Shown here piece after piece: positions 16,230 through 24,406 of a stretch of 64,000 bases of DNA (positions are counted from its first letter, which is position 1; each line of letters opens with the position of its first letter). The stretch spans positions 1 to 64,000 of the forward strand of contig JACRBM010000066.1 of NCBI GenBank assembly GCA_016219275.1, written 5' to 3'. Source of the DNA: Chloroflexota bacterium (GTDB lineage: Bacteria > Chloroflexota > Anaerolineae > UBA4142). The notes below the pieces were generated by a model that was given only the letters and a program-made list of their open reading frames with translations, had not been told where the DNA came from and did no database searches. The position numbers were made by a program, and so were the translations under genes.

Positions 16230-17603
16230 TTACGTGCCAAAGACAAGATTTGTTAGTTTCTTTCCCAGCCCTTCGCTCTTCTCACCACCCAACTTGCCAC
16301 GATGCGTCCAAACCTGGGTCACAGGCGGATAAAGTGTTGAAGCAATCGAGACGATGGCACGCGCAATCTCGCCGCGCGAATCAATCACGAGCGGGTAACC
16401 ACGATTGAGGGATGCCGTCACTTTGGGTCCACCATCGGGCACGACACCTACTTCGGGCATTTGCAGCGCATTCACGATGTCCTTGCGTGCGATGCCATGT
16501 TCGGGATGAAAACGATTCACGACGAGCCGGAATTTCTTTGCGTCGAGTTGCACGTGCTTGAACAAGGTTTCCATCACCTCGCCGGTTGCGCGTACGCTCG
16601 CGGCATCGGGGTTGATGACGACAAAGACATAGTTCGCATCGCGCAGGGCTTGCAAATGGAGTGCGGAATTCGTGTCCTGTCCTAAATCCATCACGACAAA
16701 GTCCGCCATGCTGCCGACGACACTCAAGAGTTCGTGCATGTATCCGCGTCCCAGTTCGCCTTGAAAGTATTCGTCGCCGCCCATGAACTGCTTGGGAATT
16801 CCGACGAGCACGCGGAGATTATTGCGAAACGGTGTCAGGTGTCCCTGCACTTCACTCGGCGACAAAACTGATTGTGCTGAGAGCATCCCAACATTCCCAT
16901 TTCCACGATACCCTTGCGTCGCCAAATTCATCTGGTAACGCCGCGCGAGCGCAGCGATATTTTTCGCAATCACCGATTCAGGAAAACCCAGATGAATGTG
17001 AGTGTTGCCACCTGCCATATTGGTATCGATGAGGACTGTGTTACGATTGGCAATGACACCTAGCACAGCGGCAAGGTTTTCCGAAATCGTGCTCTTACCG
17101 ACGCCGCCTTTCGCGCCCCACACGGCGACGGAACTTTTCTCCCAGCCATGCGTCGCAATGATCTGGGCAACCTGGGTTGAGACCTGGGGAATATAGGACG
17201 GCGACGAACGCTCGCGCAACGCATCCTGTACTGCTTGGTGTCCCATCGCGACGAGCGCACGGGCTTGCGCTTCGCCAATCGGCAGATCGACGTGTCCCTT
17301 GATGCCGAGCTGATAGAGTTTCGAGCCCCAATCGCCTTGGGGTGGAATCGCGCCGAGTGTGACAATCGGCTTGCTCTCGTGATGGTATAATCTCTGAATA
17401 TCGTTTGGCTCGAACGCGGGCAAGGCTGGATCGATCAATACGATGTCCGCATCGAGCGAAGTTGCATCGCTAACGATGCGTGAACCATCCTGCGTCCACG
17501 TGACGATCTCGATCCCATTCTGATTCCCAGGACCGAACATGGCATTCAGTTGTTGGACATCGCCCCATTGTCGCAGGGCTAGCAATAACTTGAGATTAGA
17601 CAT
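16230..17603 (-). CDS. cpaE: CpaE/TadZ pilus localisation ATPase
   Basis: The 457-residue protein has a receiver-like N-terminal domain (strand NLKLLLAL, later DIVLID and VTLGA) and a ParA/MinD-type ATPase domain from about 150. Walker A is KGGVGKS (165-171), with VLIDTN and VVMDLGQDT (Walker B) later. TadZ-like proteins choose the cell position of the pilus machine. It follows cpaB after 16 bp. Confidence 0.9.
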   Translation of the reverse strand: MSNLKLLLALRQWGDVQQLNAMFGPGNQNGIEIVTWTQDGSRIVSDATSLDADIVLIDPALPAFEPNDIQRLYHHESKPIVTLGAIPPQGDWGSKLYQLGIKGHVDLPIGEAQARALVAMGHQAVQDALRERSSPSYIPQVSTQVAQIIATHGWEKSSVAVWGAKGGVGKSTISENLAAVLGVIANRNTVLIDTNMAGGNTHIHLGFPESVIAKNIAALARRYQMNLATQGYRGNGNVGMLSAQSVLSPSEVQGHLTPFRNNLRVLVGIPKQFMGGDEYFQGELGRGYMHELLSVVGSMADFVVMDLGQDTNSALHLQALRDANYVFVVINPDAASVRATGEVMETLFKHVQLDAKKFRLVVNRFHPEHGIARKDIVNALQMPEVGVVPDGGPKVTASLNRGYPLVIDSRGEIARAIVSIASTLYPPVTQVWTHRGKLGGEKSEGLGKKLTNLVFGT

Positions 17604-17619
17604 AGTAAGGTTAGTTGTT

Positions 17620-18903
17620 CTAAACCAATCCGCTATCGCGCCGTCGCTTGCGAATGAATCTCACGACGGCGACAAAGAGCACCAGCAATACGACGCCACA
17701 GGTGAGAGGCAAGAGAAATGCACCGATGTCAAGTCCGGTCGGAATCGTCGCCGGCGGAACCGGCGTGGGTTTCGGGGGATTTGCATTCGCACGTGTTGGC
17801 TGTGCAGTCGGCTGTGCGCTGGAAGGCTGGGTCGACTGACCCATCCCAGGAACTGCGGTGGGTTGTGATTGAGCCGGTGCGACCTGGGTAGGTTGCGCCA
17901 TAATGGGTTGACCTTGACCGCCTGCAACTTGTGATCGTTCGCGCATCATCCACGCGAGTACGTCGTTGAACGTGATGCCGAAGGTGGGCGATTGTGCGCC
18001 ATTCGCGGATTCGGCTGTCTGTGCTGGGAGCAGGACGACGTGGACGCGCCCATTATCTTTGCCAAAGGTCAAAAGTTCGACGCTGGATCGCGGCACGAGC
18101 ACGGTAATGGTTTGAATGTCGCCTTGAATGTAGGCGGGCTGCGATGTGCCTTCTGACGATTGCGATTGACCGAAACTTCCACCCGATCCGGTGAATGCTG
18201 GGTTTGGAACCTGTTGAAAACGAACGGCGAGCACGGGCACGTTTTGAATTACAACCTTGTCAGCAGGTAGATTCATATCGGTTGGGCTAACGCTACCATT
18301 GTTAGTCATCGGATTCAGCGGCGATTGATTCGGCGGCAAAGTTGGAACAGGGCGCACTCCACTTGGTGGCGTCGGACCAAAAGAAACGATAGGCGATGCC
18401 GGTGTAGGAGAAGTCAGCAAATTCGAGAACGTCGTGTTGCTGCTGGTCGAAATGTTCCCAGGTGCAAGACCGACGACGAGATCGACCCAATCCCCGGGTG
18501 CGATCTGGCTCGGCGCGGTCTTGGGATCAACCGGAATCACCATCGCGACCTTGTCGGGATCAGTCATCACGAGCGCGAGGCGACTCGTCGCTTGCGGATT
18601 GCCAGAGGCGACAATCGCGCTTTTTCGTAATGGCTCACCCGCATGAATGTTCTCTAGGACGAACCCGCCGACGTACTGATCGCTCTCTTCGCGTTGAATG
18701 AGAGTTTGCGCGACCTGGGAATTGATGCGTTGGGCATCTATTCCAAGTGCATTCGGATCGAGCGTCGAGTAGGCGGGGATGTCCTGTACAGCAATGACGA
18801 CTGAGTACGGCGGCGGAGCCATCATGCCGCCGAGCATGAGGAAACCGACGAAGGCGAGACCGGCGAGTAGAATGCCGATGGTGAATGTGGCCGAACGAAG
18901 CAT
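17620..18903 (-). CDS. cpaB: CpaB/RcpC-like SAF-domain protein
   Basis: The 427-residue first gene of the operon has an N-terminal membrane helix (6-28), a SAF domain (VAVQDIPAYSTLDPNAL, about 36-54), an RcpC-like beta region interrupted by Pro/Ser/Thr linkers (about 170-225), a Pro/Gln/Thr-rich stretch (about 345-395) and a second C-terminal membrane helix. This second helix is longer than usual for CpaB and might span the envelope. GGAG lies 8 bp upstream of the ATG. Confidence 0.82.
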   Translation of the reverse strand: MLRSATFTIGILLAGLAFVGFLMLGGMMAPPPYSVVIAVQDIPAYSTLDPNALGIDAQRINSQVAQTLIQREESDQYVGGFVLENIHAGEPLRKSAIVASGNPQATSRLALVMTDPDKVAMVIPVDPKTAPSQIAPGDWVDLVVGLAPGNISTSSNTTFSNLLTSPTPASPIVSFGPTPPSGVRPVPTLPPNQSPLNPMTNNGSVSPTDMNLPADKVVIQNVPVLAVRFQQVPNPAFTGSGGSFGQSQSSEGTSQPAYIQGDIQTITVLVPRSSVELLTFGKDNGRVHVVLLPAQTAESANGAQSPTFGITFNDVLAWMMRERSQVAGGQGQPIMAQPTQVAPAQSQPTAVPGMGQSTQPSSAQPTAQPTRANANPPKPTPVPPATIPTGLDIGAFLLPLTCGVVLLVLFVAVVRFIRKRRRDSGLV

Positions 18904-18979
18904 CCAACGTTCTCCGTATCAAGGGTTAGCGGATCTCGCCGTAGGGCAAAAGGCAGAAACCGCGAAAAAATCTGCCCCA

Positions 18980-19023
18980 ATTTTAACAGGCAAAAGTGAC
19001 TCGAAACTGAAACTAAACTGAAA
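18980..19023 (-). promoter_or_regulatory. SARP-type promoter A (Tad operon)
   Basis: On the minus strand three heptamers lie 11 bp apart: TTTCAGT (19017-19023), TTTCAGT (19006-19012) and the weaker AGTCACT (18995-19001), then exactly 9 bp, then TAAAAT (18980-18985). Known SARP activators bind 11-bp-spaced heptamer repeats whose last copy lies about 8 bp from the -10. The design is repeated at 23240-23283 and 27947-27990. Predicted transcript start is about 70 bp before cpaB. Confidence 0.7.
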
Positions 19024-19124
19024 GTAAGACCCAATTTTGAGGAAAATCGAAAAATTCCCGAAAGTTGATCGGCTGCCCGCGTCCAATCTGCCTTCATCGC
19101 GATCAAAACGACGCATTCAAAGTC

Positions 19125-19157
19125 GAAGGACGTAGACACGCTTGGTCTACGTCCTTC
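19125..19157 (-). terminator. Hairpin after regulator 1
   Basis: GAAGGACGTAGAC (19125-19137) and GTCTACGTCCTTC (19145-19157) form a perfect 13-bp stem with a 7-nt loop, 23 bp after the stop of the regulator gene. No good U-tract follows, so it may be a terminator of weak type or a 3'-protecting hairpin. It also insulates the Tad promoter A from read-through. Confidence 0.5.
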
Positions 19158-19179
19158 GGCTTCCTCATACTCAGGGAAG

Positions 19180-22100
19180 TTACTGGACGAATTCCGCTAC
19201 AGGCGGATCGTTGGCAATCTCTGCGTATACCGCTTGAGTTTCTTGGCTGGGCGCGCCGAGATTCAATTCTTCACGCAATACGTGCACACAGCGTTGATAC
19301 GTCCTCGCCGCGCCGGCGCGGTCGCCGGCTTTGAATTGAAGTCGCATCATGGCTTGATAGATGTCCTCGCGATCCCGATTGATGTCGATCAAAGTCTGGT
19401 AATAGCGCAGGGCTTGAGCGTAATCGCCGTGCCGTCCATAGATGCCTGCCAACGCTTGCAGCGTGTCCAAGTATTGCCGGCGCAATTGGGCGCGGATGCT
19501 TTGACACCAGTCGCCATACGATTCGGCAAAGAAATCACCGCGATAGAGCGCGATCGCCGCTTCGTACGCTTCGATGCGTTCGGAGATTCCTTTAGATGTG
19601 GCAGCGCGAGCAAGACAGTCGCTAAATTGCGCGACGTCATAACTCAAATTCAAATTGGGCTGCAGCGAATACACCGCGTCCTCATAGATTATGCCATTGG
19701 GAATGACACGCCGTAGGCGATAGGTGGTCGAATGAAAGACCTCGCTCGCCGCCGCGACGTTCTTGCCGGGCCAAAGTGCTTCCACGATTTCTTCTTTGCG
19801 TAATCCCTGGGGGTTTGCCAACAAGAGAAATAAAAGCTCCTTGGTCGCATGCGTTCCCCAATCGTCGAGCGTGATCTGACGATCTCCGAGCATGACGCGA
19901 CTCATGCCAAAAGCTTGGACGCTGAGCCGTACTGGCGCAGATGAGGTATTGCGATCCAGGGCAACCAGCGCCGCGTACAAGCGGTTGAAATAGTGGGGCT
20001 GAATTTTCTTCGATTGCGCGTACTTGATCAGCGGCAACAATTGAACGCGCTCGGCGACGATGAAGGGTATAGCCGTGGGTTCCAAGCCATCGGCTTGGCG
20101 CGCGAGTTCTTTCAGTTCCTTTTGCGCTTGGGCAAACTTTCGTCGTGCGAAATACGTTTGGGCAAGGTAAAGGCGCGCGCGGAGATAATCGCGCCGCATC
20201 GTCTTGAGTAGTTCTTGCGCGCGGTTCAGATGAAGGATCGCGTCGCTCATCCGTTTCTGCTCGCACGCCCAAATCCCCAACGCGGATTCCACAAGACCCA
20301 TCTCGTAATTGGATTGGTGCTTTTCGGCAGATTCCTTCGCCTCTTGCAAATAACTGGTGACCTTATCAGCATCACCGATCATGCGGCACGTCTCGCCGAG
20401 CGCGACCAATCCATACGTCAAGATGAATCCCTCCATGCAGCGACCCCGCTCAATCGCGTCGTGATAATATTCCATGGCGCGCGCCAGTTGATCCAGGTCG
20501 CGGTACACATCTCCCAGACTCGCGAGCGCAAACGCTTCACCGCGGCGCACGCCGTGTTGATGAGACCAAGCCCGCGCCTCTTCCAGCGTCGCCAGGGCAC
20601 GCGAATAATCACCCGCGATGTGCTGACCCACGCCAATGCTATTGAGCGTCATTGCTAGACCAGGAATGTTGTCCATTTGCTGCCACAGTTTAAGCGCTTG
20701 TTGATAGTAATCATCCGCCGTTGGATCGCCATGAATCCGCAAACACGTTCCAATCTCGTGATTGAGCCACGCGACACGCGTGGTATCGTCGAGGGCTTGA
20801 TAAAGTTCCAAAGCTTGCTCCAGTTCGCGAATGCATTGAGGATAAGCGCCCAAATGCACATGCGCCGTTCCCAGGATCCGATACGCGCGCGCTTCATCGG
20901 GCTGGGCTTGATGACGTTGTAAAACCTTGACGACCTTCAGGCACTCACCCACGGCGTCGCGATAGCGACCGCTGAGATTCCACAGCATCGCCCGCCACAC
21001 GATCACTTTCGCGACGGAGAGATCATCACCTTTCTGCTCGTAGAGTTCAATCGCGCGCGTATAGGCATTTTCCGCTTCCTGATTTTTTCCTGTCTCGGCG
21101 AAAACCTTGCCGCGCGTCACGACCAAGTCGGGATGCGCGGTTAAAATCTCAGAGGGTAAAGCATCGATCCATTCCGCCAGAACCGACCAGCGTCCGGCGT
21201 CGAACGTCGATTGAGCGATGCGTTCCGCCAAACGCGCCGCCGCGTCAAACATTTCGGCGGCGAGATAGTGAGAGATGGCTTGTCCCAGCGAAGAATCCTG
21301 GGATTCGAAAAACTCTGCCGCGCGGCGATTCAGCGTGCGCCAGCGCGCAGCATCTGTTTCGATCAAGCGCCGTCGCAGGAATTCGTGAAAGAGGTTGTGA
21401 TAGCGATAGAGTACGCTGCCCGTCTGATCGCCCAGTCGGATCACAAACAAATTCCGTTCCTCGATGGTGCGCAACAACTGGACGGTGTTTTGGATTTCAA
21501 ATACCTGATCGCAAACGACGGCATCCAAGCGACTGAAGATGGACGAGTCCAAGAGAAAGCGTTGAAGTGGCTCGGGCAGATGCGCCAGCGTTTCACTCGC
21601 CAGAAAACGGAAGACATTTTCCTTGGCGTCTTGCCCGTGAATCCGCTGTTGAAAAATACTGGGCCAGAGTTCCGGGGTGGTCAACAAAATGCCAGCGATC
21701 CAACCTTCCGACCGCTCGGTGAGATCGGCGGCTTGGTCGGGCGATAGTTCCATCTGGAAATTTTGTTTTACAAGCGCGCTGACCTCCTCGGCGGTGAAAT
21801 GTAGTTCGTCGTCGCCCAGCGCGGCGACGTGCTGATCGAGTTGCAGGCGCGTCAAATCCAGGCGCGTCGGCAAAGTGCGCGAGCAAATGATGAAATGAAC
21901 TTTGCCCGGCAGCAGGAAAAGCAGCGTGTTGAACAGATGATTGACCGGCTCTGAGTCGGCGACGCGGTGATAATCGTCGAAGATCAAGACAAAATGCTCC
22001 GAGCCGGTTCCTTGTAGTTCGGCGGCAAGCGCGCTGATCACCGTATCGAAATCCCGGTCGGTCGCGCTGGTGGACAGAGTCTTTTGAGCGCGTTCGCCCA

Positions 22101-22377
22101 CTTTCGGAAATCGTCCGTTGATCGAGGCGATGAGATTCTCCAAAAAGACTTGGGGATCGCGGTCCGATTCTTCCAGACTGTACCAACAAACCGGCAACAT
22201 CGTCTCGTGAGCAAAATCGATCAAGAGCGAAGTTTTGCCGGAACCGGCGGATGCGGACACAATCACCAGACGGCGATCCATGTGTTCGTGGAGAAAGCGC
22301 ACCAGGCGCGTTCGATGTAACAGTCGCTGGTTGCGACTGGGCAGTACGATCTTGCTAGTGGTAGGAAAGGTAGTCAC
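19180..22377 (-). CDS. STAND-TPR-SARP/BTAD transcriptional regulator 1
   Basis: This 1065-residue protein resembles MalT/LAL-type STAND regulators but ends in a SARP-type module. N-terminal AAA/NB-ARC-like ATPase: Walker A SASAGSGKTS (41-50), Walker B VLIFDDYHRV (about 130-139). TPR-like helical repeats follow from about 370 to 780. The C-terminus has an OmpR-like winged helix (ATKELLFLLLANPQGLRKEEI) followed by a BTAD domain (about 940-1050, Tyr-Arg-Gly-Asp-Phe, Tyr-Gln-Ala-Met-Met). SARP DNA-binding domains read direct heptamer repeats 11 bp apart, which fits the three promoters nearby. It is probably activated by binding ATP and an unknown ligand. Confidence 0.88.
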   Translation of the reverse strand: MTTFPTTSKIVLPSRNQRLLHRTRLVRFLHEHMDRRLVIVSASAGSGKTSLLIDFAHETMLPVCWYSLEESDRDPQVFLENLIASINGRFPKVGERAQKTLSTSATDRDFDTVISALAAELQGTGSEHFVLIFDDYHRVADSEPVNHLFNTLLFLLPGKVHFIICSRTLPTRLDLTRLQLDQHVAALGDDELHFTAEEVSALVKQNFQMELSPDQAADLTERSEGWIAGILLTTPELWPSIFQQRIHGQDAKENVFRFLASETLAHLPEPLQRFLLDSSIFSRLDAVVCDQVFEIQNTVQLLRTIEERNLFVIRLGDQTGSVLYRYHNLFHEFLRRRLIETDAARWRTLNRRAAEFFESQDSSLGQAISHYLAAEMFDAAARLAERIAQSTFDAGRWSVLAEWIDALPSEILTAHPDLVVTRGKVFAETGKNQEAENAYTRAIELYEQKGDDLSVAKVIVWRAMLWNLSGRYRDAVGECLKVVKVLQRHQAQPDEARAYRILGTAHVHLGAYPQCIRELEQALELYQALDDTTRVAWLNHEIGTCLRIHGDPTADDYYQQALKLWQQMDNIPGLAMTLNSIGVGQHIAGDYSRALATLEEARAWSHQHGVRRGEAFALASLGDVYRDLDQLARAMEYYHDAIERGRCMEGFILTYGLVALGETCRMIGDADKVTSYLQEAKESAEKHQSNYEMGLVESALGIWACEQKRMSDAILHLNRAQELLKTMRRDYLRARLYLAQTYFARRKFAQAQKELKELARQADGLEPTAIPFIVAERVQLLPLIKYAQSKKIQPHYFNRLYAALVALDRNTSSAPVRLSVQAFGMSRVMLGDRQITLDDWGTHATKELLFLLLANPQGLRKEEIVEALWPGKNVAAASEVFHSTTYRLRRVIPNGIIYEDAVYSLQPNLNLSYDVAQFSDCLARAATSKGISERIEAYEAAIALYRGDFFAESYGDWCQSIRAQLRRQYLDTLQALAGIYGRHGDYAQALRYYQTLIDINRDREDIYQAMMRLQFKAGDRAGAARTYQRCVHVLREELNLGAPSQETQAVYAEIANDPPVAEFVQ

Positions 22378-22485
22378 GTTTATTCATCCTTGATTTGATT
22401 TGATTCGAGCAAAGATTCCGAGGTCACATTGACCTGGAGTACGAACACACCATTGGCCGAAGATTCTTCGATAATGTTGCTGCGT

Positions 22486-22794
22486 TCAAGCGTCTGGCGG
22501 GTTCCATAATTCGCGGATAGCCTCTTGTAGTTGAGCGACCCGCTGGTTCATCTGGATCAATACGGCAAGAATGGTTCTGGCTTCACTGCCGGCAAGCTCT
22601 TCAACGCGGATGATTTCAAGTTTGCCCAGTCCTTCGTCCAACTGTTTCAGTACGTTTCCGACTGTGCCGCGCATGGCATTGCGCGCCATCGCTTCGGCGA
22701 TTGGACGCGGAAGCGTCGCATCAAATTGCAGGAGCGCCGTCATCCAGCGTTGCACATACGATTCTTGCTTGGAAGTCTTGCTTGGGTCATTCAT
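22486..22794 (-). CDS. Small helical protein upstream of regulator 1
   Basis: The 102-residue protein is almost all helical with two amphipathic segments (about 15-60 and 70-98, the second with a heptad-like Leu/Ile pattern: LIQMNQRVAQLQEAI), compatible with a coiled coil. It is the first gene after promoter B with a long leader, and it precedes regulator 1 by 108 bp, so they are likely co-transcribed. Family not recognised. A +1 frame after its stop stays open for about 40 codons, so a frameshift is possible. Confidence 0.55.
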   Translation of the reverse strand: MNDPSKTSKQESYVQRWMTALLQFDATLPRPIAEAMARNAMRGTVGNVLKQLDEGLGKLEIIRVEELAGSEARTILAVLIQMNQRVAQLQEAIRELWNPPDA

Positions 22795-22873
22795 TGTGTC
22801 GTGTCCTCAAATTGAAGAGTGTATCAAGAGAAATCGGAGAAGGTCTATTCTTCGATTCATTGCGATTTAGATT

Positions 22874-22917
22874 CGGCAGTGATCTTTGTCACTCGTGTCC
22901 GACAAAGATCACTGCCG
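22874..22917. repeat. Perfect 17-bp inverted repeat in the leader of the regulator 1 operon
   Basis: CGGCAGTGATCTTTGTC (22874-22890) and GACAAAGATCACTGCCG (22901-22917) form a perfect 17-bp stem with a 10-nt loop about 80 bp before the small gene. No U-tract lies on either side, so it is not a classical terminator. It could be an operator or an mRNA-stabilising hairpin. Confidence 0.6.
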
Positions 22918-23001
22918 AGGCACACTCGACTCACGCCAGGCAAAGTCTTAACCTGGGTGGAAGACATCCGCCAGCCTCAAAAACAATGGGTTACTGCGCG
23001 A

Positions 23002-23151
23002 TCATTTTTTCGTTTTCGTTTTGGAACTTGTCGTGCCAAAGCCGTCAGGACAATTTCTCCTGATCAACTCGTCGCATTGCCTTTTAAGAGTCAATGCGAA
23101 AAAGCGTTCGTTCCGGATGGTAGAGCGTCGTGCGGGCACTGCGTTGTGCAT
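23002..23151 (-). CDS. Small basic 49-residue protein (tentative)
   Basis: ATG at 23149-23151 lies 12 bp after AAGGAGG and about 80 bp after the predicted start of promoter B. The product (MHNAVPARRSTIRNERFF..., ending in KTKTKK) is basic and not recognised. It is the only frame with a ribosome site in this long leader. It may be a small protein or just an upstream open frame. Confidence 0.3.
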   Translation of the reverse strand: MHNAVPARRSTIRNERFFALTLKRQCDELIRRNCPDGFGTTSSKTKTKK

Positions 23152-23239
23152 GTTCGGTCAAGCCTCCTTGAGATAAAGTGTGGATCATGGGCGAGGCTTG
23201 CGGCGCTTCCAAGCATCGGCGTCGAGTATCTTGGTTGCG

Positions 23240-23283
23240 ATTATACGAGCCGCGACTGACAGAAAACTGAAACTTGACTGAAA
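23240..23283 (-). promoter_or_regulatory. SARP-type promoter B (regulator 1 operon)
   Basis: On the minus strand TTTCAGT (23277-23283), TTTCAGT (23266-23272) and TGTCAGT (23255-23261) lie exactly 11 bp apart, then 9 bp, then a perfect TATAAT (23240-23245). It points at the small genes and regulator 1, suggesting self-activation. Leader length to the first larger gene is about 440 nt. Of the three copies, this is closest to the consensus. Confidence 0.72.
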
Positions 23284-23761
23284 GAACGGCTCGATTTGGC
23301 TTGAATAGGGCGCTTCGTCGCGCAAAACTCGACGACTGCCTATATGGGTGATGATTTTCGATCTTCGGGAGATTGCGTGAGAGAAAAGAGGAAAATTGGA
23401 GGAGGCGCAGGGGAGTACGTCCGCACGTGGATTCCTTCCGTGCGGCATGTCGAGCGTGAGGAATTATCTCGACCGCTCTTCGCGTTCAAACTACAAACGC
23501 GAATAATATCGACGTACTTTAGATCAACTCAGAGCATCACCTCCGTATGCCAGGTCGATCTGTCAATGCGTACTGACAGATCGCCACCATTCGCTGTCAG
23601 CCATTCCTCTCATCCAATCTACTTTAGCGCATCGAGACCTCCATAATTTTGAAACTGGATCGCACATCTCACCGGAAGGGTGACCATGACGACATCTAAC
23701 GCGTCAAGATCACGACCATTTTCCGATGGCGCATCTTGACGAGTTCCATACATTCAACGCG
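23284..23761. other. 478-bp gap, no gene seen
   Basis: Both strands are empty of convincing frames. A perfect hairpin CGATCTGTCA (23556-23565) with TGACAGATCG (23574-23583) is present, and CGTCAAGAT/ATCTTGACG with a long loop lies just past the stop of the 23762 gene. Neither has a U-tract. They may end transcription of the small genes to the right. Confidence 0.4.
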
Positions 23762-23986
23762 TTACGCGCGTTTTTCCAAAATCCATCGTGCGATGGCTTG
23801 CACGAAAGAATCGAAATCGGCGGCGTGAATTTGGGAAAGCATTTCTTTTTCTTCTTCCGTCAAATCGAACCGCTCTGTGTAATATCCTGCGGCGGCGGCA
23901 CGTAATGGGTCGCGCACCAACAGTTTTCTAAACTGCTGATCCACTATCCCGGCGCACACGAGACGATTTAGATCTCGCTGGCTCAT
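23762..23986 (-). CDS. Os1348/NHLP-clan-like small protein (RiPP-leader-like)
   Basis: The 74-residue protein reads as a Nif11/NHLP-like helical leader: an N-terminal helix with VDQQFRKLLVRDPLRAAAAGY (about 16-35), then the FDLTEEEKEML turn typical of Os1348 or Franean1_4349-type precursors, and a final helix. A classical core peptide rich in Cys, Ser or Thr is missing, so it may be a leader-domain protein only or may use a separately encoded core. A 45-residue membrane peptide gene lies just before it. Confidence 0.5.
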   Translation of the reverse strand: MSQRDLNRLVCAGIVDQQFRKLLVRDPLRAAAAGYYTERFDLTEEEKEMLSQIHAADFDSFVQAIARWILEKRA

Positions 23987-24111
23987 TTGAAACTCCCGCA
24001 GCCGACGAGAATCGCAGGATCGAAGCGACGATTTTCATCAGCCCAACCCGTTCGCCCCGGCAATTCGCCGCTTGCAGCGGAAAACCGGACCACCAATAAT
24101 TGCGCGCTTGA

Positions 24112-24249
24112 CTAACAGCGAATCTGACCACAAGACGCGATTTCTGTTGCGACGACAGCCAGCGTCCGAGTTGCAAAAAGGATCATGGTGATCAGCCAGA
24201 CCGTACGCGGCGAGTTCAACCATGTATAGGCACACTTGAAGTAATTCAT
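24112..24249 (-). CDS. 45-residue membrane peptide ending in Cys-rich tail
   Basis: It reads MNYFKCAYTWLNSPRTVW, a hydrophobic helix (VWLITMILFATRTLAVVA) and ends SCGQIRC. The ATG at 24247-24249 follows a strong GGAGG ribosome site that is buried in a hairpin. It precedes the Os1348-like gene by 125 bp on the same strand. It may be a small exported or membrane peptide. Not recognised. Confidence 0.5.
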   Translation of the reverse strand: MNYFKCAYTWLNSPRTVWLITMILFATRTLAVVATEIASCGQIRC

Positions 24250-24251
24250 TT

Positions 24252-24285
24252 GGATGTCCTCCGAATTCATTTTTCGGAGGCATCC
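24252..24285 (-). promoter_or_regulatory. Hairpin that buries the ribosome site of the 45-residue peptide gene
   Basis: On the minus strand GGATG-CCTCCGAA (24285-24273) pairs with TTCGGAGG-A-CATCC (24265-24252), 13 base pairs with one bulged A and a 7-nt loop. The GGAGG of the pairing arm is the Shine-Dalgarno sequence, 8 bp before the ATG. Translation would require opening of this stem, as in RNA thermometers or small-RNA-controlled leaders. Confidence 0.5.
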
Positions 24286-24325
24286 TACAAAAACCTTGTT
24301 TCCAAATTGTTGACAAGATAGGCAC

Positions 24326-24358
24326 AAAAAAAGAGTGGACTGTCTTCACAGTCCACTC
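24326..24358 (-). terminator. Intrinsic terminator of regulator 2
   Basis: On the minus strand GAGTGGACTGT, loop GAAG, ACAGTCCACTC (11-bp perfect stem, 24358-24333), followed by TTTTTTT (24332-24326). It is 49 bp past the stop of the regulator gene. Confidence 0.9.
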
Positions 24359-24406
24359 CACACACGTTCGTCGAATTTACTTGGCGCGTTTACAAATCAA
24401 CCTCAC

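Noticed and set aside
19125-19157. Part of the Tad promoter as an operator hairpin
   Set aside because: It lies nearer the 3' end of regulator 1 and about 100 bp upstream of the heptamers, so a 3'-end hairpin of regulator 1 is the simpler reading.
23185-23448. 87-codon minus-strand frame over promoter B
   Set aside because: It spans the heptamer repeats and the -10 box, has no ribosome site and its product is low-quality.
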